Assembly: GCF_008831285.2 (NCBI RefSeq)
Contig: NC_045138.2
Location: 27,065,934-27,129,933, forward strand
Reading direction: 5' to 3'
Origin: Nymphaea colorata
Lineage: Eukaryota > Streptophyta > Magnoliopsida > Nymphaeales > Nymphaeaceae
DNA length: 64,000 bases
Shown piece after piece: positions 24,695 to 37,993 of the stretch. The first letter of the stretch is position 1. Each line of letters begins with the position of its first letter. The notes beneath the pieces are model-generated. The model made no database searches, was not told where the DNA came from, and saw only the letters and a program-made list of their open reading frames with translations. Both the position numbers and the translations under genes were made by a program.

Positions 24695-27600
24695 GGTTTA
24701 TCACCAAGGAATCTCCTTTTTTCTTTGCCTGTGATTTGAACACAGACAAAAGGCTGGACAAGTCTTCTCTCAGTCTCAGCCCTCTTCTTCTTCTTCTTGT
24801 CTTTATTTTGCATCTTTATGTTTCTTACTTTCTTCTTTTCCTGTGTCTCCCAAAGGGAGGGTACTCTTTTCTTTCATTTTTATCTTCTTCACCTGTTACT
24901 GTATCGCATAGCTAGTGCTGGTAGTAGATCTCTCCTTTGGCTCTTGATTTGTTGTACTCAATTTGGATAATAATAAGAGATTCTTTTATGCATTTATGTA
25001 TCTTATTCACTGTCTTCTGCCCCATTTTGGGATATGTACCTGCATGGTGGCCTCTTGTGAAGGAGGAGCAGACGTGGGGATCTTCAGCCTCTTAACAACC
25101 TAATAAGAACAAGAGGGAAATCCGACCTGTTTTCCTTTTGTCATTATCTGGTTGGATATTTGTTTTCCACAATTCTGCAAATCTTTCTTCGTTCACACTC
25201 ATTCATCGATGCTACCACCATGTCCTCATTCTTTGGCCCAGTAACATCTCGAACAGTTTTGACCATATCTTTCCTTTTCGATTATTTGGACAAAAATCTT
25301 GCATCATAATTAATATGTGTGTGAAAGAGAGAGAATGCGTGCGATATATGTTATATATCGTTAAGTAGATTTCGTATGAAAGTTATATACTTATATTTGC
25401 CATACAGATGAATTAATAAATTGGAATACGTAAGAACGTTTTATCTAGGCGATATTATATATGCACTTTGAACTCGAAAGTAATAGGACAACTTTCCGCC
25501 ACTGCTTTATAAGCAAGAGAATGTTATGTCATGCATTGTATTATTCTGGGATAAGCTTGTACTGTAGACCTGCCCATTAAAAGACATATGTAGAACAATA
25601 AAAAAGTGGGTTCTCCTTGAAACTTGATGTGGCATGAGAACTACCTCCCAGGTGATGTGAAGCTCATATAATGACAAAATACATGTAGTGCAATAAATGG
25701 TTGCACTAACTGTATATATGACAGTGCAGTGGAAGTGCAGCTTTATCTTAGAAGAAGCCTCTCCGACATAGGCATGCATCGTACCCGCAAGAGATTCTTA
25801 TAATGTCAGACAAACTTATACGAAATTAAAATTTTTGAAACATTTCATGTGGTCATATGCTTATGTTAAGGTAAATTCTCCAAGTAAAACAATTCATAAT
25901 GTAGGAGCACGTTCATTTTTCTAAACTTCGTGTAAGTAACACAAGTTTTGTTACATCCACACATGTACGTAAGTATACATATATGCATATATACTTGAGT
26001 TGTTGAGAACTTTGAGTAAACTGATATAATGGTAAGTACAAAAGTATCCAGATTTTGATGGTGCAACATATTATAGCCACGCCAAAAATTTTGAATTTCT
26101 TTCATTTGAACACCCGATCTCCTGTACATGATTCATGCATATTAATGGAAGAAATTCAAATTTTTGAGTGCGCTCACAACCGCGTCAAAAGTTTGTCTGT
26201 TTCTAAAGTTTCCGACTTTATGTACATCAAAGAAAATGCAAAAAATTGAACACCCCATTAACTGTACTTTGTTTCATAATGATGTTTTTATAACAATAAA
26301 GCAGAAATTTTTGTTCTATGAATATGATTGCGATGCAACATATATGTATATATAACTTATCTAAGAGTGCAAAACTCCCTCAAGATTTACGAAAACACAC
26401 TGTTAGGAGCATTTACGTTTTATCTTTGCTACAACTATCAATTGACAGGGTCTCAGGCAATATATAATAGGTTTCCTTGTTTGCCTAGGTCGACATTCAA
26501 CCCATGAAGGTTCGCTCTGATACGATATGGACATGGCACTGTAAAAGAATTTGGTGCAGCCATGCTTTGGATGCATGACATATCAAGTTAATAAAGACAA
26601 ATCACATAAGTACGAATGAAGCATGTATCTGATGATGTGAAGGAGTTGGAGACACAGTTTTAATCTGATCATAGATTATTCGTCCCTTTAACATCTGCCG
26701 CTGTATCAACAAAATCAGATGTCGACGTAATACCATGCAATTGACAACTTGCTCAAATTGTTCATATACTATGTGAAATGAACTATTTGGGTTCTGCAGG
26801 GAATTAATGCAATCTGCCTCAATCATTCACCAACGCCTTCAACAATGAGATTAGACCATCAATATGGCCCCCACTAGAGCAGATTTTATATTTGAATATT
26901 GAAGTTGCAATTCGAAATTGTTCTAATAAATTGAAGCTTAGATAGGAGTCGTTGTCTGCACAAAAATATATAGTGTGGTCGATAGATAAGCATCCCCCAC
27001 CTAACTCCAATTATTGTATAGTGTTTTGTATTCACTTTCGGTGAGAGTATCTTTCACACTAGAGTACCTTGTCTAGTGGTAGATGTAAGCCTTGAAAGCT
27101 GACCCGAGCTTCTGAATCCAATGTAGTGCAGCTATATATATATATATATATATATATATCAAACTGTTTGCTTTTTTTTAATCGTAAAAATAGAGATAGC
27201 TGCTTGGTGCTGTTGATGGTACCATACTATCTCGTGCAAACTCGAACTGTCCTGCTCAGTGATTGAGCTCCTCACAATTTCGCAAAGGAATTTGTCTTGG
27301 AAAAGGAATGTGCCGACCAACCATCTTGCTCTCTCTCTCTCTCTCTTTTCTTACCGAGCAACTTGTGTAAGCACAAAAGTGCCCCAGTTTGTTAGATGTT
27401 CTTCGAAAGTTGGGGACGCCATGAACAGCAAGAAAGTTTCAAAGTATTAGATTTGTCTTTCAATGAGGAGTTTACCTCCTACCCTTCGTAGCTATGATTT
27501 ATAATCTGCTGTTAACTAATAAGGATGCTAAGCGTGAATTGTTCTGCAAGACTTTTGTTTGTTCCTTGTCGATCTTCAAAACTTCGCTTAGTATTAAGAG

Positions 27601-30600
27601 ACTGAGAGACAGCGAGAACAAAGCTAATGAAACTATGGTTACCAAAAGAGGCGGTAAATTGCCGTAAAAGAGATTAAAAACATTGAGAGCAAGACCAGTG
27701 TAAAACTAATTATGCATCTTCCTCAGGCACCAACTGAAGGAAGATAGATTTGAACAATTTAAAATTAAAAAACTGAAGATTTTCAAGGTTTTGGTATCTC
27801 GTTCTCGCGTGGTCATCCCAGGACGCCTGGCTGCTGCATGCTCTGACCCCTCAGTGATCTTCTCCAGACAAAATACACGTGAGAGAGAGAGAAGAGTAAT
27901 ACCATTCTCCCAATGACTGTATGTCAACGGGTTGGCCAAGAAAAAAAAAAAATTCAGACTCGTCAGCGTAACCTTCTCTCACAGCTTTTGCCTCCCTCTC
28001 TCTCTCGCTTTCTGAGAAACAATTCAGCCACAGAAAAAGAAAAAGATGAAGGAGATAAGAAAATGAAAGAAATTGTAGAGAGAAGTGATCACGGATTCAC
28101 TGGACAAAAAGCAAGAAGAAAAAGGCTGGCGACGTGGGGCATGCGGTCTCCAGAGCCCTCGTGATCACTGCCACCTCCCTCTCTCTCTCTGTCTCTCCGT
28201 CCAAGTCGAGACGTAACTGGATCGGGGGTTTGCTTTACCCATTCAGTTTCCGATTCATTTCAAAGACAACTCATATTTGATTTTTGGGGTGCAGTTCGCT
28301 AGCAGAATTTGAGTTCGACTGCAATATCTTGTTTGGGACTAGAAAAAAAAATCAATATAGTTCGATTACATATGAGATGCTGAAATTGTCACATCCATAC
28401 ATCTCACGTAATCAGTTTGTTTCATATACTGCTTCTTCCGCATCTATTCATCCAGATATCTCATACACGCACTCCGATAATCCATTGAATGGATAGTCAC
28501 AGGAACTCAATAAGCCATTATACATGTATGTATATGTAGAACTTTATACTCTCATTTCCATTTTGATTGCATGAACTTCTATAGAAGATAAATCTATCCC
28601 GAATTCATAATTTTTCTTGTCAAAATGGCGGCTTTGGTTTTTCAAAGTTACCAAAAATATAAAAGGATGGTTGAAAGAAAAATCTATAAACTAATGTTAT
28701 ATGACAAAAATGTCTATCACTCTTTTTTCTTTGTTTCTTTTAGCTATCCATCATGTTGGATTGAATTGAATGACTCTAATTAGATGGTTGGGACACTAGA
28801 AAAAACTAAAGTCACCGCTCAATTTTCTATAAACATGTATATGCAAAGAAAAAAAGAGATCCCATCTATCTCAATTCCATGACAAAGAAAAGTAGAACCA
28901 TAGGAATGAACAAGAAGCACACCTTTATCTTCCCCTTCCCTTTTCTTCAGTGTCCTCCTCTCACTCTCTTTCTTCTTTCAACTTCTAAACCACCAAAGGA
29001 AAGGAGGCCGAAGAAAGTTTTCATTCGGCCTACCTTTTACTTCTATTTGTCGGAAAAAATAAACTTCATTTTTTGTGACTTTTTGAGTTTTTGTGAGGAC
29101 GGACTTGCTGCTTAATACAAAGCCCAGGGGTATTTTGGTCATTTCATTACTCAGACACAAAACCTATTGGCATAAATATTTGATGTATATCGTATCTGTA
29201 AGAAATGATTAGTTTAAAATGGATTTACAGGTTTAATCTACCTTCTTATAGCCAATAAAAATTTTCAAGGTTCCCCATAAGAATCCGAAACTGAAACTGA
29301 AGATCGACATATTCAGGTTTTGTAGGGATGGATCGGTGGTTCAAGCTAAATTGATCAACGTGAATGTCACATATTGAATTTCCAGCATCTAATTAAACCA
29401 TTAGCAAGGGAGAAAGAACATTCGAATTGCCAGGAAACAAGCAAGAGATCAATGGTTTCCAAATGGATTTTCCCTGAAAATTTGATCGATTTGGAGCGAT
29501 TCCGTGGTTTAGTTTTCCTTCAAACACATGTCTAGCTAACAGTGAGGTTTAAGAAAAAATTCAGAACGAAGATCAAAATCAAGCTAAAGAGCAGGATTCC
29601 ATTTGGGCAGGTCGGCTTTTGCTAGCTAATTTATGTCTTCGACTTTCAGATCTTTGGGATACCTTTTCCTAGTGATTTGGGCAACTATTTCTCTTTAAAA
29701 AATCATTCTACGATAGTCTAGCTCTGAATAATTTATTTTCCCCGACGATGGGAAATAATGCTTTTGGCACTTTAAAAGAATATTAGGTATTTTTGACTTT
29801 AAATGCCACAAAAGTCTTGAGTATACATAAGGAGATTTGACGATTTAAGTGCTCATTCTTGTTAATTAATCAATCATGTAGACTGCACCTTCATAATTAA
29901 GAATTATTTTTCTTCCATATGTCACAGCCGTATCAAAAGCCGCCAATTGATCAAACAACTGGGGTTTTAATCGACTTGGATAGCAGGAACTACATATGTT
30001 TGGCTACTTTGAAGAAAGAGTTCTATTTCATTGATCCAAGGTCTAACTATGTACTCATCTTGGGGACGCAATCTTCATTTATAATCTGATCAGTCCTCCA
30101 TGATCACATGTTTCCCTTTTAAGAATTCATGGATAAATAGCTAGGAAGGAGGGTAGGATGAAATACTTCTCATGCATCCAACAAATAGTTAAGAAAAAAG
30201 AATTTGAACAAGCTATCCTGGCAGTAGCATATGGAGACTTACAAAATTTTCATTTATTGTATTCCCGAGGTGTCCGCAACATGGTTGTGCCAGTGTAGAA
30301 GGTGAATTGATGGTTCAAATCCTGCTCTTTATGAAACTCAATGTGTGATAAGATGGACTGGAAGCAAAAGAATCGGCTTTTGATCTTCGAGTGAACCAGG
30401 TGCAGAGCCAGAAATATTTTTCTATAGAGCACTAAGTATATAGTTAACAAATTTTCAATTGACCATGGGACAATGAATTGAATCTCGTGGGGATATCTCA
30501 AATAACTGAACCCAAGTTCATGCAAGTTTCAACACTAATTCATGGTTTCAAAGAGTGGGCTCTGTGGGGGCAACTCCACCCATTCTGTAATTCAAAGTTC

Positions 30601-30900
30601 TTTTTACTGTTACGTTTACACATGAAGTTGAACTTTTTAGGATAAGTAAAAGCTCTAACTTGACCTTCATGTTTAAGGGAGTCGAAGAACAATGAAAATT
30701 TTAGCAACATACCCAATGTTTGTTATGTAACAACAACACGCTTAAGTTTGAACTTTCCAAGAAACCACAACCTAACCACACAATTAGCACTTAGCATGCA
30801 TGTTCTTTTGCTATTCCCTAAAAACTTAAGTACGCTGTTCCAACAATTCTCAACGAGAAATTATCAAATACCTTGTGAGAATGCTATATGCATCTCTACG
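24695..30900. other. Intergenic region downstream of the IDD gene
   Basis: IDD 3'UTR sequence (CT-rich, AATAATAAG near 24968) is followed by AT-rich DNA with a (TA)n run at about 27131-27160 and CT/GA patches near 27328 and 27882. The minus-strand open frames at 26602-27010 weakly suggest an old retroelement but have no clear motif. No gene is supported. Confidence 0.5.
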
Positions 30901-30943
30901 ATATTGAGCACTTTTTTTTCTTATATACTACCAAATATCTCAA

Positions 30944-31144
30944 GGGGAGTTTGATATATCTAGAATCATGGAATTTTTAGAATCAAAATACTCGCTTTTT
31001 AAGAAATTAACGAACAAGATATTTTGTTTCTGAAATTAAGAAACTTTAAAGATGGAGTTTTGATTCCATTTCAGTTTGGAGAGATCAAACTATGATTCCG
31101 AAATTTTCATTCTTGAATCAAAATGCCAAACCATCAAACGCCCC
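30944..31144. mobile_element. MITE-like element with GGGG(A/C)GTTTGAT terminal inverted repeats
   Basis: The left end is GGGGAGTTTGAT (30944-30955) and the right end is ATCAAACGCCCC (31133-31144). These are inverted repeats matching at 11 of 12 positions and enclose a 201-bp noncoding AT-rich core. The subterminal parts share GAATCA/TGATTC motifs in opposite orientation. Size, ends and lack of coding fit a nonautonomous DNA element. A target duplication is not clear. Confidence 0.5.
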
Positions 31145-31191
31145 ATCAAGTTCTTAGATCATTGAAAGGAATAATATTTTGGATTTTATAG

Positions 31192-31520
31192 TTACATATC
31201 ATCCACCGTCTGGCAAACCCCAAAGAAAAAAAAATCCATTGATAACCAAATCCTACACTCCACAGCATCTATCTCCTTATTTCTGAAAAGGAATCTGAAA
31301 AAATCTTTGCCCTTGGACCAAGTAAAAGAAACTTCAAAAGATAATCTCTTGGCCCCGAAGTCAAGGAGAAATCTATTCCTAGCCATCCACAGTTGCCAGA
31401 TGATCCAATGAAAAGACCATCCCTCCAGCACTTAGCAGTCCTTTTCATATCTGCAAGCAAACCATGTCTTCATTTCTTGAATGAAAGAAGAAATGAGATC
31501 AACCTCTGGTATTATATGCA
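31192..31520 (-). mobile_element. LINE (non-LTR retrotransposon) remnant
   Basis: The minus-strand open frame at 31431-31192 contains FHWIIWQLWMARN, which matches the W..IW..RN signature between the zinc-binding reverse-transcriptase tail and RNase H region of plant L1-type LINEs. A further piece in another frame just upstream (VDLISSFIQEMKTWFACRYE) fits a frameshifted continuation. It is a short dead fragment, with no intact reverse transcriptase nearby. Confidence 0.5.
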
Positions 31521-31600
31521 TGGTTGAGCCTGCACACTATTTGTGAAGATCACTTTCAGTGTGGATTTAAGATCAATCTCAAAACTTAGACAAGAGGCAG

Positions 31601-31687
31601 TCAAATGCCCCTTTAAACTGTTCTAACAATGTTTGAGAGCAGATTTTTCAAAAGATTTAAATTCAGGTAACTTAAAGGGGCATTTGA
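31601..31687. repeat. 16-bp perfect inverted repeat related to MITE ends
   Basis: TCAAATGCCCCTTTAA (31601-31616) and TTAAAGGGGCATTTGA (31672-31687) are exact reverse complements 55 bp apart. They resemble the GGGGCGTTTGAT ends of the element at 30944-31144, but point outward. They may be the abutting ends of two neighbouring elements. Confidence 0.6.
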
Positions 31688-33433
31688 TAATAGAAACATT
31701 ATGTTGGAATCTTTTATAAATCTACCTTGATCTTTGAGGCAGATTCACAAAATGTTAATACAGTGTTCTTGTTACCAAACACTCTCTTAAGTTCTTGGTA
31801 AACAAGTCAGTTTTTATTGGATATAGTAATGTTCATACTAGGAATGGCAGCTTGCTAGATCCATATGCCATGTTTCAATTTAACTATTTTCAAGAAAAGC
31901 AAATTGCATATTTGCTTGCCCTACTATGACTAACTTCTTGCCCAGAATTAATTAAGGCCAAAGGAAGGGCACCACAAAAGTATGTATCAATTAGCTAGTG
32001 CAGCTGGAAAAAGAAGATCAAAGCAAGGAAGAGCCATGATATATGAGCTATGGTACCAACTCAGGTGAAATATGCAGTAACAGATGATAAAGTGATGGGA
32101 CAAAACATGGCAATGGCCTGGCCAATCTCATGCAATGAGTCGACACAAGCTGTTTGTCTATATATATATATATATAGAGAGAGTGAGAGAGAGAGCTGTT
32201 CCCACCAACTGACTGAGTTTGCAGGTCTACCAGATCAACAGAACTAGTGGCTCTCTTGTCATCGAATTAACGACCTTGTTGATCACCAACCACACGCAAC
32301 TGCTGTGATTTTTTAAAGTTTAAGCACGAGAAAAAACCATAAAAAGTCAGAAATAACAAGAACACATTAATCGAAGCCTTGTTATGGGATATTGTTGACA
32401 ATGATATTGCCCATAGCATGTTCGACCTCAGTTTTCTTAATCATTTAAACCAAGGATTGATCTTTGGTTGGTGAATTTCATCAAGTTTTTGAGCTAACAG
32501 GATCAAGAGAGTCACCAAAAGGGCCACAACTTGATGATTTAAACTTCCAAGACATCAAGAAAGAGAATGAAACCAATTTCAATTGCTTCAGACTCTTTCT
32601 GCTAATTGATTTCAGTAACGACCTTTAGTTTTGTGGTATTCAAGTTTGCAGCTGTTTAGTTTTAAAGATAAAAATCTGATGTTTTTTCCTTATAGGAGAG
32701 CTTTCCAGCAGCAGTTCTTTTAGTCTGTTAATTATAATTGCATGAAATGAATGTTAGTTTAAAGCCAATGCATATAATAAGCACAAGGAGTTTTAATTTG
32801 AATTTGACTAAATTCAAGGAGTCATTTACACTTTCCCCCACTAAAAAAACGGAACTCATTGGATTCAAAATACCCATTTACCTTATCCTATTTATTGATT
32901 GATTGACATATTTGGATTCAAATATGGACGAAGAAAACTCTTTAATCTATGTCTGAATCCAATTTTTAAGTTAACAATCTATGTCTGATTTGAATCCAAC
33001 TTGTATTGTATTTTTACAACTGAATCTGAATCCAACTTGCATTACAATACGTTAAAAAATCAACTTTCAAAATGTACAAATATATAAGATATTTGTTCGA
33101 ATATGATCGGATATTATTTCTTAAATTAGAATCTCATTTGATTTCTCAATCAAATGTTAAATCTCTTATAGTATTTGTCCCTTTTCGAAGCAGCTGGGTC
33201 TTATACTGATAGACATAAATTACCACATTTATATATAGATACCCCCTTAACTTTTACTTATTTTTATATAAGTGTCCCTTAAAGTTTAAAATATAATCCG
33301 TACATTGGTGCCATTTAGTTAGAAATTTTTGGCTCTGCCAGCCCTATATATTATATAGTCCCAAAGTTTTGGTGGGTCTTATAAGCCCAAAATAGAACCA
33401 TATGTTTTACATTATTTAACGCAAGCTTTCGTT

Positions 33434-33469
<36 letters not shown>

Positions 33470-34900
33470 AAAAGGGAAAAACAGCTTTAAATAAAGGTGC
33501 AAAAGAAAGTAGTGCATGCACAGATTTAAAGTACATAATTTTCTGGAAGGACCACTTTTTTCTCTTTTTAAATAAGCAAATTGGGGATAAATAAACCTTT
33601 ACCAGATTATGCCAAAACCTCCGCATTGAAGTCTTGACTTGCTTCAACTCGAAGTTCTTTAAGCCCAAATCACACAACATCAAGAGAAGAAACGAAGAAG
33701 AGAAATAAAACACGATAATTTTTAGGTGGTTCAGAAACAGAGTTCTTCTACATCTAAGGCTACACAGGTTTTTTTCTTTTTCTTTTCTTTTTTCCTCTTA
33801 GACAGATCAAAAGTACAAGAAAAACAACCACTCCTCTCTCTTATACATGGAGATTAAGGCAAAAACGAAAAAATCTGTATGTTATTTTTTAATTAAAAAA
33901 TATTTAATATGTCACATTGCATATTCAAACTAAAAAGTAAAGGTCTTCTCTATAAACTAGGCAAACATGTAGACTATATTTTCAATGGCTTTTTTTTTTT
34001 TTAATTTGAGATGGGTATAGTCAATATTCTTAGTGGTTTTTTCTAGGAAAATGATATTATGCAGTTGTGAATATTTAAATCGACACAAGAATAAGTATTT
34101 TTTGGACTTTCACCATAAGTTCTTGGAAGGCACTGCAAAAATCTTATCTATATCTGTTTTTAGATTTATAAAGGTAAAAATAACGTTCAGCAGCCAATAT
34201 TTCATAAAGATAATGCAGTTTTTCTCTATCATCGATCTCCAAGCTAATATTTTAGAGAATATGTGAAATATAAGCAGTCTAAGGAAAATTTCTGCACTAG
34301 ATTACGGGAAAGTACCTAACGGCATTTGATTATCAGTAAAAACACATGGGTGGTGGCGGCCAATTTCAACATTCCACACGAATGTGGGTCGCCGTGAAAG
34401 GTGCCGTGAAGCTCTCGTAGTTCATCAAATATTGCCGGAATCTCTGACCCCATGTCCTTGAAACAGGGGAACCGTTGAAGAGGGATACACTCGCCAATGA
34501 TTCGAAGGTGATCTAATATTTGACATGAATCCGACTTCTTGTTGTTGGGATCCAGTAAGAAAATTCACTTCCAATTAGTAATTGAATTCAGATATAGTAT
34601 AATTTTTTTTCTACCAATTATGTCGATAATGTCTGGGATTTCCAGATATTACATGTAAAAATTTCGTTCGGTTTTTTGGCACTTGAGTCGTTCTTAATCG
34701 AACTAAAGCAACATCTGAGAAGTTGGATAATGGTAATTGCGATATCTAATTCCGGCCCCATCTAGAGTTCCTGTTTTAAGAGTGTATAGCCTGCTAGGCG
34801 GAGTTTGTCAGTTCCTGGTCTGGAATTTTTTTATAATTGAATCTTTTTCAATTCAGTTTTGAAACTTGAGTTGATATTGACTCTCTCTCGGCCCCTCCTT

Positions 34901-34903
<3 letters not shown>

Positions 34904-34948
<45 letters not shown>
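34904..34948. repeat. (TA)n microsatellite, 45 bp
   Basis: Uninterrupted TA run in intergenic DNA. Confidence 0.95.
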
Positions 34949-34951
<3 letters not shown>

Positions 34952-35156
34952 ATGAAACCGTCGACTAGTATAAATAATGTTAGGCCGAGGCCCCCCTTGA
35001 CATGATAATGGGTATTCCATAATGTTGTTTCCAATTCAGATCCCATTTAAAAAAAAAAAAACAAAGAGATCATAATAAAACCGATCTATGGCCCATAACA
35101 TGCATAATTGACATCATCTGGGATAAGATCTCTCCTTTCTCCCTCAATTATATGTA

Positions 35157-35160
<4 letters not shown>

Positions 35161-35195
<35 letters not shown>
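35161..35195. repeat. (GA)n microsatellite, 35 bp
   Basis: Pure AG run. A second one lies 176 bp further on. Confidence 0.95.
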
Positions 35196-35196
<1 letters not shown>

Positions 35197-35368
35197 GTGC
35201 ATGTAGGGCGGAGTTAGAAATAGTTAGGGGCATTAGTTATATAATTTTATATTTTCAAGGCGCACTTATACATAAATGAAACAAACGAACATGAAATTTC
35301 AAAGTAAAAACAAACATTTTCTGTGAGTTTGTGTGGGCAGTTGCCCACACCTGCTTCCACTCTTGCGT

Positions 35369-35370
<2 letters not shown>

Positions 35371-35410
<40 letters not shown>
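35371..35410. repeat. (GA)n microsatellite, 40 bp
   Basis: Pure AG run, same orientation as the run at 35161-35195. Confidence 0.95.
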
Positions 35411-35413
<3 letters not shown>

Positions 35414-37993
35414 GGGAGATGATGCATTTGAAGAAAAATCCAAGCAGGAAGAGCAAAACTTTTGGAGCCCATGAAGCCATCTGTTGCGTTGGCCTGCAGA
35501 AAACTCAAAACTGCATGCACCATGATGTAATGCCGCTGCTTCTCTAGTCCCATGCATGATGATGTCAACCAATGAACCATGTGATCTACACCATGAACAT
35601 TCATGTATCGGCTGCTTACATGCATGTGATGTGAGCAGGAACGCGACATGTGCTTGTCCCCTGGTATCTTGCATTTCCTGCTTTGGGATATTTGCAATTC
35701 AAGATCTTCTGTGTTCTCGGAAAAAAAGAAAAAAAACTAGCAACTGAAGTTTTATTTCATAACTGATAAAAAATATTCATAAGCTTATTTTTGTGAACTT
35801 AACAGCTAAGTTAGTGAGAAATCATAATTTCATTTTTCAAAATAAATGTATATCCTAATTAAAGGCTTAAGAGCAGAGAATATGCATGCCCCGTCAATAG
35901 TGATGAAAATGATTCAGATCCGGGTCGGAACCAGTCTTTACTTGACTTCAGATCAGTTTATTTTATATGGACTTGAATTCAGATCAGCAATCGAATAGCA
36001 AATCTTAATTTTTTCTAACAACTAAATACAAATCCAAGTCAACATTTATTTATAATTGAGTCAGGTTTTACCAATTCCCAGTTTAGATATCAGACTTTAA
36101 TTCAAATCTCCACCTCTTAGCACGAAGGCCAAACATCTTAGTCCGACCAGCTACATTATGCTCCTTGGAGCAAACAAGATTATGTACTTAATAAAAGAAG
36201 AAAAAATATTTTATCCGTTCACAAGAATGGATGTGCTTGTGACATACTCAAGGAGATGAGTGCACGTCATGAACGTGAGAGAAGCTAAGGAATAAGAGAG
36301 AGAGGAGTGAGAGAGAGAGAACAGAACAGAGCACATTGACAAATTGGCAAAGATTAAAGATTAGTTTAATATGGATTCTAAGTTAATCATCCACTTGAAT
36401 TGCAACAGAAGATAAATGTAAAACCAATGAAGTTGACAAGTTTGCAAAAATTTTAACAATGTAAAAGTCTTTAAAGTAAAGAAAAGTTGGAAATATAAAA
36501 AAATTTAAATTGTCTTGCTCTGCAACCGAGCTAAACCTACAAGAACAATGTATAATCCTCTATATTCCAAGTGACAAATTATTTTAAGAGAGAGAGAGAG
36601 AGAGAGAGAGAATCATAATTTTTTTTTTTTACTTTAGAAAGGTACTTGGCAGTTCGATTTCTAAGCCAATGATGAAAATCAAGAACTAATCATGGGCTTC
36701 CAACTTATGACTTACATCTGGCTGGGCCTTGGCCAGACTCCTCCCCTCAAAACCTAAAACATACAACCACTTTGTATTCTACCCTATAATGGAGGATCCA
36801 AACTCCAACTCTCTGAAATTGATTTCATTTTATGTATAGGTTTAGAAAACCATTCACCTAAACTAAATAAAAAAAAAAATGTCATTGTCTAATAATGTTG
36901 ACAAAAAAGCTTATCACGCGCCCTACCAAGAAAAACTGCAACCACACTTGAAAAGGAAAAAGAAAGAGTCCTTTGACTTGACCTCACCAAACTTCAACAA
37001 TCAACATCAGCCTAGTTGCTAAAATAAATGCAAAGCTCGTCAAGAATCCATTTTCAAATTTTCACCTAGACCTAACCTAAAGGAGGTTGGGTAGCAAAGG
37101 AATCTACACTCTGAACCATCAGCCAAAGTTTGATGTTTATAAACATCTGGCTTTCTGCAAGCTAAACATAATCTTATCTCTCGACATTGAGAGAATATAC
37201 AGGATCACCGTTGCTTTCGAAGTTGGAGGATGATTTTTCTTGTCCAACTACGACAAAAGAGAACACTTACCTGGATCAAGGATCGGACTTGAGAAACTGT
37301 TAATAAAGAAATATCAATGGTAAAATAAGTCTCTTATCATGAAGCCAAGGAAAGATCTGCAAAAGAGCAGATGGTGGATGTTTTTCTCCCCTTTCTTTTA
37401 GGGTGGTCAGCTGATTACAGGGCTCATCTTTGTTCATGCACCTACATGAAGAAGCATGATACATGATCTCATAACATGCAAGCATACATACATCCTACAT
37501 ACTCATACATACGTGGATATATTCCAAGCACTAGGAACATACATGCCCAACTGGTTCCCCACACAGAGACTTGACCCGATGAGTTTCTTGTCCATCTTTC
37601 TTTCCTCCCTTTCCGGGTTGGTTTTTGGTTCTTTACTTTCTGCACACACAGGGGAGAGAAAAGATTCACTCCCAAAACGCATATTTCAGCTTCTTAAAAT
37701 CTAGAAGAGCTTTCGCTACAAATTTGTATGGATTTTCCAGTTGAAACAGACAAACCAACTAGTTCAACACCCCTTCCCATCTGAGCCCATTTGTAAATCC
37801 TGCACTAAATCTAGGAGAAGGATACGAAACTGTCGTTCCGAGGGCGTTACAGTTCGTGGTGCCTCAAATTCGAGCACAATTTCTCGGTCTGGAATTGGGC
37901 TGTAGATTCCCGACCGTAAGAAATCGTGGGCACTCGACGTTTTCACTTTTTAGTCGATTTTTGGCGATCTTCTGATTGTTTCCTGAAGCGAGG

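Larger units (their letters stand above)
31700..37750. other. Gene-poor AT-rich spacer upstream of the SurE-like gene
   Basis: It contains (TA)n runs at about 33442-33467 and 34904-34948, and (GA)n runs at 35161-35195, 35371-35410 and near 36588-36612. The sequence around 35206-35270 resembles a worn transposon end (GGGCGGAGTTAGAAA). Open frames over the GA runs encode Leu-Ser or Arg-Glu repeats and are not genes. Confidence 0.5.

Noticed and set aside
30285-30325. GGTTCAAATCC resembling a pol III box B, possible tRNA or SINE
   Set aside because: No cloverleaf can be drawn around it and box A is weak. It was left out of the features.
35247-35697. Leu-Ser and Arg-Glu repeat ORFs
   Set aside because: They are translation of GA/CT microsatellites, in all frames. 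Similar cases lie at 2018-2294, 6057-6242, 8122-8349, 17010-17294 and 18266-18567.
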